Source: Bradyrhizobium lablabi
GTDB taxonomy: Bacteria > Pseudomonadota > Alphaproteobacteria > Rhizobiales > Xanthobacteraceae
Direction of reading: 5' to 3'
DNA length: 64,000 nt
Assembly: GCF_018131005.1 (NCBI RefSeq)
Contig: NZ_JAFCJK010000002.1
Location: forward strand, 964,463-1,028,462
The notes under the pieces are model-generated. The model saw only the letters and a program-made list of their open reading frames with translations. It ran no database searches and was not told where the DNA came from. The first letter of the stretch is position 1, and the number at the start of each line of letters is the position of its first letter. Made by a program: the position numbers and the translations under genes. This document shows positions 25,536 through 34,003 of the stretch, in pieces.

Positions 25536-25624
25536 CCGAAGCCATAGCAGCCGTCCTCGCGTTGATCAGCATCGCCATTTTCCTGGCGCACGCCTTTGAT
25601 GCGTTCACCCATCGGATGCACTAG
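25532..25624 (+). CDS. 30-residue membrane micro-protein, second of an ATGA pair
   Basis: One transmembrane helix, ALISIAIFLAHAFDAFTH in the second half. The L-I-S-I-x-x-F-L-A-H-A-x-D-A motif matches the 28-residue peptide at 8686-8772, showing a small paralogous family in this genome. Function unknown. Confidence 0.55.
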   Translation: MTEAIAAVLALISIAIFLAHAFDAFTHRMH

Positions 25625-25882
25625 CCAGCCCTTCAGGCTGACGGGCCTCATCAACAGTTGCCCGGACATGGTCGGCGCAGGCCTGCCGACGTCGCCGACG
25701 GGACGAGATGTTTGCATCTATTACCGGTATCGTCGGAGTTGAGGGTAATCACCATCCCCACGGTCGGCCTGGTCCCACGCCGAATTGCTGGATTGTCCTT
25801 CGAATTGGGTTGATGCATCGCCGAACGGTCGGTGGTGGCGTGAGCCCGTGCGCTCCGTAACTCCACGGATTGCACTGCGGGC
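25625..25882. other. intergenic, no gene seen
   Basis: Only short overlapping frames between the micro-protein pair and the tandem repeat. Confidence 0.35.
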
Positions 25883-25949
25883 GCAAAGTCGTGATCTGTG
25901 TTACCGCAAGTCGTGATCTGTCTTACTGCAAGTCTTGATCTACCTTACT
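25883..25949. repeat. three tandem copies of a 22-23 base unit
   Basis: Units at 25883-25905, 25906-25927 and 25928-25949 share GCAAGTC[GT]TGATCT followed by TTAC. Each contains the half-palindrome TGATCT. Multiple terminal repeats of about this length occur at IS21-family ends, and clustered protein-binding sites look similar. No transposase is attached. Confidence 0.6.
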
Positions 25950-26023
25950 TCAAAGAGCTATGGCGGCCCCGGTCGTGAGCCGGTAAGTTGCCGGTGCCTT
26001 GTTTGATTTTTCGGGATCACGCG

Positions 26024-26317
26024 GTGCGCACCCTTCTCATCATGGCGGCGATCTGGCTGCTGCTGAACGTCCTGTTCGTGGTGCTGATGGCGCCACCGCG
26101 CAAGCCGCGACGGCTGGAACCTGCGAACCGATCCGGCAGGGACCTCACTCCTGCGCCCATCGACAAGAACGCCTACCCGTATGGGGACGACGAGGAGAAG
26201 CAGTCATTTCGTCACATCATCGTCTCGGTTGGAATTGGGGCGTTCTTCGTGCTATCGCCGTTTCTGATTGAGGCGATCGAGGCGACCAAACGCTTCTTCA
26301 GGGGGAGCCGTGAGTGA
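26024..26317 (+). CDS. two-helix inner-membrane protein, hypothetical
   Basis: 97 residues from the GTG at 26024; a TTG at 25988 would add 12 residues that do not look like a signal. Helix one is LLIMAAIWLLLNVLFVVLMA, a Pro/Arg-rich loop follows (PPRKPRRLEPANRSGRDL), and helix two is HIIVSVGIGAFFVLSPFLIE with a basic end. Family not recognised. Confidence 0.55.
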   Translation: MRTLLIMAAIWLLLNVLFVVLMAPPRKPRRLEPANRSGRDLTPAPIDKNAYPYGDDEEKQSFRHIIVSVGIGAFFVLSPFLIEAIEATKRFFRGSRE

Positions 26318-26371
26318 GGACAGACTCGACCGGCGGTTATCCATAACATTCATCTGGTTTCGTTCGACGAA

Positions 26372-26587
26372 ATGAGGAAACGCGATTGGGCTTTCGTAGC
26401 GGTCTGCATGGCAGGCGCGCTGGTGTTCGGTGTCTGGAGTGTCCGGCTGGGCGTCGCTTTCTATCGTTCGCAACACGGTGCGACAGACCTCAGCAGTTCA
26501 CACCGGCGCGGTGAGCTACCCGGGGATCCCGCGGAGCTGAAGCGGGCCGATCACGCCGGTGAACTTCGAGTTGGGCACGACCACTAA
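26372..26587 (+). CDS. single-pass membrane protein, hypothetical
   Basis: 71 residues: MRKRDWAFVAVCMAGALVFG gives one N-in helix, then a soluble, His-rich polar tail. No lipobox. It follows the previous membrane gene by 54 bases on the same strand. Function unknown. Confidence 0.45.
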   Translation: MRKRDWAFVAVCMAGALVFGVWSVRLGVAFYRSQHGATDLSSSHRRGELPGDPAELKRADHAGELRVGHDH

Positions 26588-26614
26588 GGCCCGCGACCCA
26601 ATATCAATCCGAAG

Positions 26615-27073
26615 CTATGCCCAGACCATGCCGGGAATGACGGCGAGGTCGTCGTCGTCTCTCCTCGTCCGACCGTGCCGCTTGCGGCGGTTGATGTCGC
26701 TCGCGCGCCTATGACGAAGGTCCAGCCGCCGCCAGACCGCGGGCACGCGTCGCAGCATGCCGCGCGTGCGGCGGATGGCCAGCCTGACGATGTAGATCAC
26801 CGCGGCAGTCCGCGCAAAAATGCCGAACAGGACCAGGGCCGAGAAGATATCGATATAGGCTAGCAAATCACCGAGCAGCATCAGCTCGGGAGGGATCGGT
26901 ATCCGATGCTCATAGGCCAAGATGACAATGGCAACGGGGATCAACGCGATGACCCGTCGCAGTGTCAGCCGATCGAGCAAGGCCGCGAGTTCGACGACAA
27001 AGACTTGCCACAACCAATCGCCCAACGCCGCGGGCTTGTCGATCGTCCAGGTCTGCCAAAGCCGCTTCAACAC
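26615..27073 (-). CDS. inner-membrane protein, hypothetical
   Basis: 152 residues. Two hydrophobic segments near VIALIPVAIVILAYEHRIPI and DIFSALVLFGIFARTAAVIY, separated by LLGDLLAYI, then a very basic cytoplasmic tail (RRTRGMLRRVPAVWRRLDLR, then HRRASDINRRKRHGRTRRDD). Codon use supports coding. Family not recognised. Confidence 0.6.
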   Translation of the reverse strand: MLKRLWQTWTIDKPAALGDWLWQVFVVELAALLDRLTLRRVIALIPVAIVILAYEHRIPIPPELMLLGDLLAYIDIFSALVLFGIFARTAAVIYIVRLAIRRTRGMLRRVPAVWRRLDLRHRRASDINRRKRHGRTRRDDDDLAVIPGMVWA

Positions 27074-27132
27074 CGTTCGCTCCGCGTCGTCCTTCGCCGC
27101 AGCGCCTGCATACCGACGTCGGCTGGCGCGGC

Positions 27133-27297
27133 TCAGGAGTTAGAAGTGCCTTGGCTGCCCTTGCTGCCATGCTGGCTCGCCTGCTCTCCGCCCGAATCCG
27201 CCGACGGAAAGATGCGCTCGTAGTTCGCGCGCGCCTCGCGGATGAGGCGAGCCCGCTCAAGCTCCGACTTCGAGATGAACCGTATAACCTCGCCCAT
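27133..27297 (-). CDS. small cytoplasmic protein, conserved type
   Basis: 54 residues from the Met at 27297 (GGAGAG site 3-8 bases upstream). MGEVIRFISKSELERARLIR, then EARANYERIFP, then a polar Ser/Gly tail. Short proteins with the [ED]VIRF-x-SKSE-x-ERARLIREAR head are common in Bradyrhizobium. Likely a single helix; function unknown. Confidence 0.6.
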   Translation of the reverse strand: MGEVIRFISKSELERARLIREARANYERIFPSADSGGEQASQHGSKGSQGTSNS

Positions 27298-27384
27298 TTG
27301 CTCTCCAATGAAAACTCGTCGAGATGCGATCAGGTATGCGAACATCGTGCCAGACGAGTGCGGTGCAGGGATCCCCGATCCAAA

Positions 27385-27594
27385 TCACCGGATCATCCGG
27401 CGGCATCTGCAGCCGGCCTGGCGGCCCGAGGCAGACATCCGGCACTGCTCAAGGGTCTGAAAGCCGCAGTAGCCCGGATACCCCTCCTCCTTGCCTTGCA
27501 TGCACCAGGGAACGTCATAGGGATCAGCAGCGGACGCTGCGCTAACAGGTACGCCCGCAGCGAACGCCATGACTGCCACGACCGGCCTGCGCAC
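27385..27594 (-). CDS. DUF3551-like secreted protein, C-terminus altered
   Basis: 69 residues. Signal peptide ending SAASA, then PYDVPWCMQGKEEGYPGYCG, FQTLEQCRMSASGRQAGC: the DUF3551 core with its Cys pairs. Family members continue with a NP-containing tail; here RCRRMIR follows, suggesting a shift near the end. Relative of the protein at 8869-9129. Confidence 0.65.
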   Translation of the reverse strand: MRRPVVAVMAFAAGVPVSAASAADPYDVPWCMQGKEEGYPGYCGFQTLEQCRMSASGRQAGCRCRRMIR

Positions 27595-27979
27595 GACTCC
27601 TCACCTACTTTCGTCCAAACATCACAGCCGATTTAAGTACGAAAGCGACTTTCACGAGGTTTCCGGCCAGCTCCTCAAGAAGGTGTGAAACCCCTGTGAG
27701 GCGGCGGTTATTTTTTGGATGCGGACCGACCGGCCATTCCGGCGATGTGCGTGCGGCGATGGAGAGGAGATGACAGCGGCGGCGTGACTGGCCTCGCAAA
27801 GAGCACGAGGCCCGGTGTGCCTAGGAGACCGGGCCTCGCGTCTATCGTCCCCCGCCTACCGGCGGATCAGAGGATGTCTGATGGCGCGCGTGATACGCCA
27901 GGATCTACCGGCGATCCATCCCGGATGACTACGGTCTCGGCCGCGGCGTGCGAACGTCGGCGCGCCGCGCAATCCGAGC
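27595..27979. other. intergenic with a strong hairpin
   Basis: No supported gene. It contains the GC-rich hairpin listed at 27806-27838 and the downstream flank of the dehydrogenase gene. Confidence 0.35.
27806..27838. terminator. GC-rich hairpin, possible terminator
   Basis: CGAGGCCCGGT (27806-27816) pairs perfectly with ACCGGGCCTCG (27828-27838) around an 11-base loop. No T-run on either side, so termination is possible but not certain. It lies 140 bases downstream of the dehydrogenase stop. Confidence 0.45.
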
Positions 27980-28831
27980 TCACTTGCTGTAGCTGTAAAA
28001 TCCCTGGCCACTCTTGCGACCGAGATGGCCAGCGTCCACCATCTCCTTCAACAGCGGCGCCGGGCGATATTTGGGATCGTTGAAGCCGGTGTAGAACACC
28101 TCCATCACCGACAGCATGGTGTCGAGTCCGATCAGATCGGCGAGCGCGAGCGGCCCGATCGGATGATTGCAGCCGAGTTTCATGCCGGCATCGATCTCCT
28201 CCGCGCTCGCGATACCTTCCTGCAACGCGAAGATCGCCTCGTTGATCATCGGGCACAGGATACGGTTGACGGCAAAACCCGGGCTGTTCTTTGCGGTGAT
28301 CGCGACCTTGCCGACGCGCTTGGCGAAGGCTTCCGCCCTGGCGACGGTGTCGTCGGAAGTCTGCAAGCCGCGGATCAGTTCGAGTAACGCCATCACCGGC
28401 ACCGGATTGAAGAAGTGCATGCCGATGAAGCGGTCGGGGCGATCGGTCGCCGCCGCGAGCTTCGTGATTGAGATCGACGAAGTGTTGGTGGCCACCAGCG
28501 CATGCGGCTTCAGCGTCGCACCAAGCTCCTTCAAAATCTTGATCTTGAGATCCTCATTCTCGGTCGCAGCTTCGATGACGAGGTCGCAGGAAGCAAGTTT
28601 GGCCCTGTCCGTCGTCGCCGTAATGCGCGCGAGCGTCGCCTCGCGGTCAGCCGCCGTCATCTTGTCCTTGTTGACCAGGCGATCGAGGCTTGCCCCGACC
28701 GTCTTTAGCCCGCGCTGGACCGCGGCATCGGAAATGTCGATCATGATCACGCCGAGCCCGGCGGCTGCACATACCTGGGCGATGCCGTTGCCCATGGTAC
28801 CGGCGCCGATAATCCCAACCGTATCAACCAT
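27980..28831 (-). CDS. hbd: 3-hydroxybutyryl-CoA dehydrogenase
   Basis: 283 residues from the Met at 28831, preceded by GGGAGGGAC. The Rossmann motif VGIIGAGTMGNGIAQVCAAA begins at residue 4 (GxGxxG for NAD). Catalytic and binding signatures follow: VIEAATENEDLK, ATNTSSISI, RFIGMHFFNPVPVM (catalytic His), KNSPGFAVNRILCPMINEA and the helical dimer domain with GPLALADLIGLD. It oxidises 3-hydroxybutyryl-CoA to acetoacetyl-CoA in polyhydroxybutyrate or fatty-acid metabolism. Often linked to etf genes, which would lie elsewhere. Confidence 0.93.
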   Translation of the reverse strand: MVDTVGIIGAGTMGNGIAQVCAAAGLGVIMIDISDAAVQRGLKTVGASLDRLVNKDKMTAADREATLARITATTDRAKLASCDLVIEAATENEDLKIKILKELGATLKPHALVATNTSSISITKLAAATDRPDRFIGMHFFNPVPVMALLELIRGLQTSDDTVARAEAFAKRVGKVAITAKNSPGFAVNRILCPMINEAIFALQEGIASAEEIDAGMKLGCNHPIGPLALADLIGLDTMLSVMEVFYTGFNDPKYRPAPLLKEMVDAGHLGRKSGQGFYSYSK

Positions 28832-28979
28832 TCTGTTTCGTCCCTCCCGCTGCTTGAGCCGGCTCGCGGCCCGCATCTGTGCAAACCGGCGGACCTGCCG
28901 TCCGCGGATAGCGAATCCATAGCAGTCTGGCCCCGCTGCCGATACGGGAAAGGAGGTATCCGGTGCCGTCTCTCAGGCG

Positions 28980-29171
28980 CTATTCGGGACGCGGCGGCAG
29001 CGGTTGCCGTGGCGGAACCGCAATCCGCGGCGGACGTTGCGAGCGCGGCGGCTCAGCGACGCGAGGCAGTTCAAGCATCCGATTGAGCCTGACGATCCAC
29101 CAGGCCAAGCGGGCATAGCTGCGGCGGAGCGCCACCACCATGCCTTCGTCGGTCTCATGTTCCGGATCCAT
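28980..29171 (-). CDS. small Pro/Arg-tailed protein, hypothetical
   Basis: 63 residues from the Met at 29171; GGAGG lies 14 bases upstream, and Mets at 29192 and 29216 are alternatives. An acidic head, one helix (GMVVALRRSYARLAWWIVRL) and a Pro-rich basic tail (PPRSQRPPRIAVPPRQPLPP). Function unknown. Confidence 0.4.
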   Translation of the reverse strand: MDPEHETDEGMVVALRRSYARLAWWIVRLNRMLELPRVAEPPRSQRPPRIAVPPRQPLPPRPE

Positions 29172-29401
29172 GGCCGAGTTGCTAGCCTCCATCCTTGAAG
29201 AAACCGTGTGGCGCAATGACGCATGCCGAGCCCGACCTTCAAGATTCCGCTAACTAAATTTGGTAGACTGTGTTGCGCAGCCCGGCACGCAAAGCGATTC
29301 CAGACGAAATGGAACCGTGGCGCGCTGCGTTGCTAGTTTAGCGCGAGCGGAAGCCGTGCTAGCTTCGTTCAAGATTGGCGCCAGGAAACGCTGAGGACAC
29401 G
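29172..29401. other. intergenic, nothing recognised
   Basis: Divergent gap between the small Pro-rich gene and the zinc-ribbon gene. No dyad or promoter pair stands out. Confidence 0.3.
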
Positions 29402-29656
29402 GTGTTTCATTTGTTTTCGTGGTGGAAGACGAGCAAGCTGGTCCTTGCTTGCCCGAATTGCAAAGAGATTGCCCAGCCCGAGGTTTTTCGGAGAGGGAGA
29501 TATTTGGTTGGCGACAAGTCGTTGCGCTGCGACCAATGCGGAGCTGCATCGCCGGTCACTCTGTGGCGCTTCGAAGGATTGTCGTCCGACGCTTGTGCGC
29601 ACACCAACCACACGCATCCGCGGCAGCCGATACTGTCGGAGTCGCGTACCAACTGA
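29402..29656 (+). CDS. small zinc-ribbon protein
   Basis: 84 residues from a GTG. Two knuckles, LACPNCKE and LRCDQCGA, 35 residues apart, make a rubredoxin-like zinc ribbon. A His/Cys-bearing tail (CAHTNHTHP) follows. Function unknown; such proteins often bind nucleic acid or a protein partner. Confidence 0.6.
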   Translation: MFHLFSWWKTSKLVLACPNCKEIAQPEVFRRGRYLVGDKSLRCDQCGAASPVTLWRFEGLSSDACAHTNHTHPRQPILSESRTN

Positions 29657-29842
29657 GGGCGATGCCTAGCACAGCATGACTGTGCCACGTTGGTGGTGTT
29701 GTCGCAGCGCCAGTAATCTGCCGGATTGAATATGAATCCATTGCACCGCAACATCGCGATGCCGGTGCGACTCGCATTTTGTTGATCGAATTTCCGGCTT
29801 CGCGCGGCGACTTAAGGGAATAGACGATTGAGGGCTACGCCC

Positions 29843-29968
29843 ATGCTTGCCGAAAAATTCTTTCTGTATCTCGAGTCGTTGCTCAAGAGCCAAACCTATT
29901 TCGATGGAAGCCAGCGCGTGGTCAGCACCTCGCCCCACGTCCCGGTCAAGCTGCCGAGCAGCAAATAG
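29843..29968 (+). CDS. 41-residue small protein with MLAEKFFL head
   Basis: MLAEKFFLYLESLLKS, a short polar centre (DGSQRVVSTSPHVPVKLP) and stop. It is related to the 49-residue protein at 17115-17264 by the same head and the S-x-HVP[IV]-x-L tail. A weak GAGGG lies upstream. Function unknown. Confidence 0.6.
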   Translation: MLAEKFFLYLESLLKSQTYFDGSQRVVSTSPHVPVKLPSSK

Positions 29969-30218
29969 CGCAGCGGCGCGGCCATTTCGTCTGAGCTGCC
30001 GCGAAGCTCCGGCGGCAGATCGCGGCCACGATCGCCTCGCCACCGCTAGCGACGTCGCGCACTGTCCACGTCAGCGTGGAGCCGTGCGGAGTAGCCTTCG
30101 TCGCGCGACCGGGCCGAGCAAGGCTCGGCAGAACCCGACTTGGCCGAGATCGTGAGCCAGCTCACATCTCTCAGCACCTCGGCGCGTTACAGTAGCTTGT
30201 GAGCTGCACGGTGACGCC
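29969..30218. other. intergenic, no gene seen
   Basis: No conserved frame. Several short GC palindromes but no terminator with a T-run. Confidence 0.35.
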
Positions 30219-30422
30219 ATGGGCAACAGGATCGATTTCGAAGGCATCGTCGTCGCAATCTGCGTTGCCGCCTATGTCGCGATCATGCTCGTTCACGTTG
30301 CCCGCGACGATCTCGGCTTCTCCGGCGCGCAGATACGACACCTGTCGATGGTCGGTGCGGTTGTACTCGCCATCCCGCTGGCGATGGATCTTCTGCGCAC
30401 TGGACCGGACAAAACCGGCTGA
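30219..30422 (+). CDS. small two-helix membrane protein, hypothetical
   Basis: 67 residues. Helices IVVAICVAAYVAIMLVHVA and MVGAVVLAIPLAMDLL are joined by RDDLGFSGAQIRHLS. No family recognised. The next small gene begins 74 bases downstream. Confidence 0.55.
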   Translation: MGNRIDFEGIVVAICVAAYVAIMLVHVARDDLGFSGAQIRHLSMVGAVVLAIPLAMDLLRTGPDKTG

Positions 30423-30495
30423 CAAATAAGGCACTAGGCGATTGCCCGCGAATCGGCCTTATTTCACCGCGAACGTTCTTTGAAATTCCGGCGGC

Positions 30496-30744
30496 ATGAC
30501 CCAGCCAGAAGTCTCGGATCAGAATATTCGCGCCCTGCGGGAATGGCTGCGCAATGCCTGGCAGCAGCTCGGCGATCCCTCGCTCACCGCCTTCTCCCGC
30601 CGAGAATTGCGCAATCAGATTAAGCAATGCAGCGCGGATTTGCGTATGCATCTGCAGGCTCAATCGGAACGGCCGCCGGAGCTGCCGGCCGCCCCCGCCA
30701 AGACGTTCACAAGACCCAGGCTGCGGTTGTTGACCTGGAACTGA
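30496..30744 (+). CDS. small soluble protein, hypothetical
   Basis: 82 residues. Acidic and basic residues alternate in a helical region (RALREWLRNAWQQLGDPSLT, then RRELRNQIKQCSADLRMHLQ), with a Pro/Ala linker and a basic end. No domain recognised. Confidence 0.5.
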   Translation: MTQPEVSDQNIRALREWLRNAWQQLGDPSLTAFSRRELRNQIKQCSADLRMHLQAQSERPPELPAAPAKTFTRPRLRLLTWN

Positions 30745-30908
30745 GATTTACGCCGAATTTTCCGATGCACCGGCCACCGCGGTTCTCGCCGCGACGTTGA
30801 CCGCCTGGCCAAGCGCGCCAAAATGCCGCGCACGTTCGCGCACGCGGTTCATTCAGTGCACCCGCTTGCGCGTCGCCGCCAGGGCCGGCACAGCGAAACG
30901 GCGTCGGC

Positions 30909-32249
30909 GTGGCTATATTGGGACCGCGGCCGACGCCGCCAACACGCTTAGGATCCGTCGTGCTGTATCTGGAACTTGCGATCGTGACGGCCTTGATCGT
31001 CATCAACGGTCTCCTGTCGATGTCGGAGCTCGCCATCGTCTCTTCGCGTCCCGCAAGGCTTGTGGGCCTGGTCGAGAAGGGCGTCGGCGGTTCGCGCCGC
31101 GCGCTCGCGCTGGCGTCCGATCCCGGAAAGTTCCTCTCGACGGTGCAAATCGGCATCACGCTCATCGGCGTGCTGTCGGGCGCGTTTTCGGGCGCAACGC
31201 TCGGCCAGCGCGTCACGCTATGGCTTGTGGAAGCCGGACTGTCTCGGGCGCTTGCTGACGCGATTGGCGTCGCCCTCGTCGTCGGCGTCATCACCTATGC
31301 GTCGCTGATCGTCGGCGAGCTCGTCCCGAAACAGATCGCGCTGCGCGATCCCGAGGCGATCGCGGTCAGAGTCGCGCCGGCGATGACTGTCATGGCAAGG
31401 CTGTCGCTGCCGCTGGTCTGGCTGCTCGACCGCTCCGGCAAGGCGCTGCTCTGGGTGCTCGGCCATCGCGAGGACGCGCAGGACCGCGTCAGCGAGGACG
31501 AGATCAAGACGCTGGTGGTCGAAGCCGAGAACGCCGGAGTACTGGAGCCCGGCGAAAAGGAGATGATTGCGGGTGTGATGCGCCTCGGCGACCTCCCGGT
31601 GGGCGCCGTGATGACGCCGCGCCATGAGGTCAGCCTGATCGACCTTGCCGATTCCGCGCCCGAGATCCTGTCAGCGCTGCAAAAAAGCAGTCACTCGCGC
31701 TGCGTAGTGTTCGACGGCAATCGCGATCATGCGATCGGCATCGTGCAGGCCAAGGATTTGCTCGACGTCTATCTCTCCGGCCGCACGCCTGACGTCCGGG
31801 CACTGACCCGCGACGCGCCCATCATCCCTGAGACCGTCGATGCGCGCGACGTAGTCGCGATCCTGCGCGATTCCGCCGTCCATATCGGCCTCGTGCATGA
31901 TGAGTACGGCACCTTCCAGGGCGTCGTCACGAGCGCGGATATTCTCGAAGCAATCGTCGGCGCCTTCCACACCGAACAGGGGCCGGCCGAGCCCGCTTAT
32001 GTCAGGCGCGACGATGGCTCCTACCTGATCTCTGGCTGGATGCCGGCGCTCGAATTCGCCGACCTCCTCGGCATCGCCCTGCCGGCGCCGCGGCCTTATC
32101 AGACCTGCGCCGGCTTCCTGCTCCAGGAATTCGGCACGATCCCCAATGTGGGCGAGAAAATCACCGCGAATGGTTGGCAGTTCGAAATCGTCGACCTTGA
32201 CGGCCGGCGGATCGACAAGGTTCTGGCGACCCGGCTCGAGCCGGCCTGA
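30909..32249 (+). CDS. CNNM/HlyC-CorC family transporter (DUF21-CBS-CorC)
   Basis: 446 residues from a GTG; a second GTG at 30960 may be the true start because the first helix begins there. DUF21 region with four transmembrane helices (LELAIVTALIVINGLLSMSE, FLSTVQIGITLIGVLSGAF, IGVALVVGVITYASLIVGEL, then VAPAMTVMARLSLPLVWLL). Two CBS domains follow (GAVMTPRHEVSLIDL; HIGLVHDEYGTFQGVVTSAD), then a CorC/HlyC C-terminal domain. Family members export Mg2+ or Co2+ or act in membrane integrity; called hemolysins only by tradition. Confidence 0.9.
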   Translation: MAILGPRPTPPTRLGSVVLYLELAIVTALIVINGLLSMSELAIVSSRPARLVGLVEKGVGGSRRALALASDPGKFLSTVQIGITLIGVLSGAFSGATLGQRVTLWLVEAGLSRALADAIGVALVVGVITYASLIVGELVPKQIALRDPEAIAVRVAPAMTVMARLSLPLVWLLDRSGKALLWVLGHREDAQDRVSEDEIKTLVVEAENAGVLEPGEKEMIAGVMRLGDLPVGAVMTPRHEVSLIDLADSAPEILSALQKSSHSRCVVFDGNRDHAIGIVQAKDLLDVYLSGRTPDVRALTRDAPIIPETVDARDVVAILRDSAVHIGLVHDEYGTFQGVVTSADILEAIVGAFHTEQGPAEPAYVRRDDGSYLISGWMPALEFADLLGIALPAPRPYQTCAGFLLQEFGTIPNVGEKITANGWQFEIVDLDGRRIDKVLATRLEPA

Positions 32250-32352
32250 GGTTGCGGCCCTGGTCCCCTGTTGATAACCGGCGGGGAGACGAAACAGGCG
32301 GCTGCGGTGTGCTATCGGCATACTGACCCGGGCCAACCACGGAATTGATCCC

Positions 32353-32952
32353 ATGCGAATTACCCTTGTCGGTTCCCGCCATTTCGGCGTGACGACGCTC
32401 AATATGCTGCGCGAACGCGGCGTCGAGGTCGCCAGGGTGGTCGTCCATGACGGCGAAGACCGGCTTGCGGCGGCCGCCAGGGCATTCGGCATCGACGTCG
32501 TGGTGCAGGCGAACCCCAAACTCGTCACCGCCGCGGAGATCGCGCCCGCTACTGACCTGATCGTGGCGGCTCATAGCCATGCCCGCGTCAGCAAGGAGGC
32601 GGTCGCGGCGGCGAGACTTGGCGGCATTGGCTACCACCCATCTCTGCTGCCACGGCATCGCGGCATCGCGGCCGTGGAATGGACCATCAAGGAAGGCGAC
32701 CCGATCTCCGGCGGCAGCATCTATCACCTTGCCGACCGCATGGATGCTGGCGCGATCGCTGCCCAGGACTGGGTCTTCGTCAAGAAAGGCGAGACGGCAC
32801 GCGAGCTCTGGGAGCGCGCGCTGGCGCCGCTTGGCCTGAGGCTGCTTGGCGAGGTCATCGACTACGCGAAGACCCACGAGACCCTGCCTGCCAAGCCGCA
32901 GGACGAGCAGTTCGCAACCAAGGCGCCGAGCCTTCCAGGCGGCAGGCATTAA
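32353..32952 (+). CDS. formyltransferase-family protein lacking the catalytic Asn
   Basis: 199 residues, formyl_trans_N fold. The loop GIGYHPSLLPRHRG matches the N-x-H-x-SLLP-x-x-RG active site of PurN, Fmt and ArnA but has Gly where the catalytic Asn stands; His is kept. The Asp motif is kept as YHLADRMDAGAI. Without Asn, standard formyl transfer from 10-formyl-THF is doubtful. It may be a hydrolase or bind another folate. No C-terminal Fmt domain. Confidence 0.8.
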   Translation: MRITLVGSRHFGVTTLNMLRERGVEVARVVVHDGEDRLAAAARAFGIDVVVQANPKLVTAAEIAPATDLIVAAHSHARVSKEAVAAARLGGIGYHPSLLPRHRGIAAVEWTIKEGDPISGGSIYHLADRMDAGAIAAQDWVFVKKGETARELWERALAPLGLRLLGEVIDYAKTHETLPAKPQDEQFATKAPSLPGGRH

Positions 32953-33125
32953 GTCGGATCAACCTCACCATATTACCTCCATCGCCTCGTTCCGCGATGG
33001 AACCGGGTCTGACGCGATAGGTTATAGGTTGATAGGAACCTTTTGAGGCTTTGCAGCAAAGCAAATTTTGGACACATTGTGCCCGGATAAGCCGGGCTAT
33101 CACCCGAAATCATGAGGATTTGATT

Positions 33126-33485
33126 ATGCGCTCCAACCGCATTGGCGGTCTGCTTTTTGCATTCGTTGCCAGCTCTGCAGTCGTGTTTTCCGCTGCTACT
33201 GCTTCGGCCCAGCAGCCCTATGATGGCCTTTGGCATGTCACCGTTACGACCAAGACTGGCAGTTGCGATGCGACGACCAGTTCAACCCTTACTGTCACCG
33301 AGGGCAAGATCACGGCGCCTGGCGCAGGGATCTCCGGCACTGTCGGCAGCGGGGGACTTGTGCGAGTCTCGATCAATGGTGCATATGCGAACGGTCAACT
33401 CAGTGGTAACTCCGGATCGGGGAAGTGGAATGGGGCATCAGCTGGCGTACCGTGCAGCGGCCGATGGGAAGCATCCCGTCAGTAA
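33126..33485 (+). CDS. secreted small protein, hypothetical
   Basis: 119 residues from the Met at 33126 (GAGGATTTGATT upstream). Signal peptide to FSAATASAQ, then a beta-rich domain: YDGLWHVTVTTKTGSCDATT and a closing PCSGRWEASRQ with a Cys pair. Gly, Ser and Thr dominate. Overlaps the next gene start by 56 bases. Common in Bradyrhizobium; function unknown. Confidence 0.65.
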   Translation: MRSNRIGGLLFAFVASSAVVFSAATASAQQPYDGLWHVTVTTKTGSCDATTSSTLTVTEGKITAPGAGISGTVGSGGLVRVSINGAYANGQLSGNSGSGKWNGASAGVPCSGRWEASRQ

Positions 33486-33984
33486 GATCAACGGCGCATC
33501 AGGACTTTTCGCCAAGGCGCGGCGGCCTGCTTTCGCAGCCGTCGCGTTTTTCATGACGGCGCTCGCGACCACGACCAGCCATGCCCAGTCCGGGCCCTTC
33601 GCCGGCTTGGCCGGCACCTGGTCCGGCGGTGGTACCGTCACCCTGGATGACGGATCGAGCGAGCGGATCCGCTGCCGCGCAACCTACCGGGTGTCCGGCC
33701 CCACCATGGCGATGAGCCTCACCTGCGCCAGTGACGCCTACAAGTTCAATCTGCAGGCCGACGTACAGGCCCAAGGCGGCGTGGTAACCGGCACCTGGAG
33801 CGAGTCGAGCCGCAACGTCGGTGGCGAGTTGCAGGGCCGCGGCGGCGGCGGCAACTTCCAGGTGCTTGCCAGCGCGCCCGGCTTCAACGCCAACATTTCC
33901 CTGCACACCAGCGGAAACAAGCAGTCGGTCTCGATGCGTGCGGACAGCCAATTCCGCGCTGCCAACATCTCGCTGTCGAAGTAG
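33430..33984 (+). CDS. secreted beta-rich protein, hypothetical
   Basis: 184 residues from the Met at 33430, inside the end of the previous gene. A long N-region leads to a hydrophobic stretch and a cut near TTSHAQS. The domain starts FAGLAGTWSGGGTVTLDDGS and has alternating strands with one Cys pair (RIRCRATY; LTCAS), reminiscent of lipocalin-like or avidin-like small barrels. The same W-S-G/W-x-V opening in the previous protein suggests tandem relatives. A terminator follows. Confidence 0.6.
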   Translation: MGHQLAYRAAADGKHPVSKINGASGLFAKARRPAFAAVAFFMTALATTTSHAQSGPFAGLAGTWSGGGTVTLDDGSSERIRCRATYRVSGPTMAMSLTCASDAYKFNLQADVQAQGGVVTGTWSESSRNVGGELQGRGGGGNFQVLASAPGFNANISLHTSGNKQSVSMRADSQFRAANISLSK

Positions 33985-34003
33985 CGGATAGCCCGACGAA
34001 TCG

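Noticed and set aside
25883..25949. CRISPR array
   Set aside because: Units are adjacent with no unique spacers between them, only three copies, and no cas genes.
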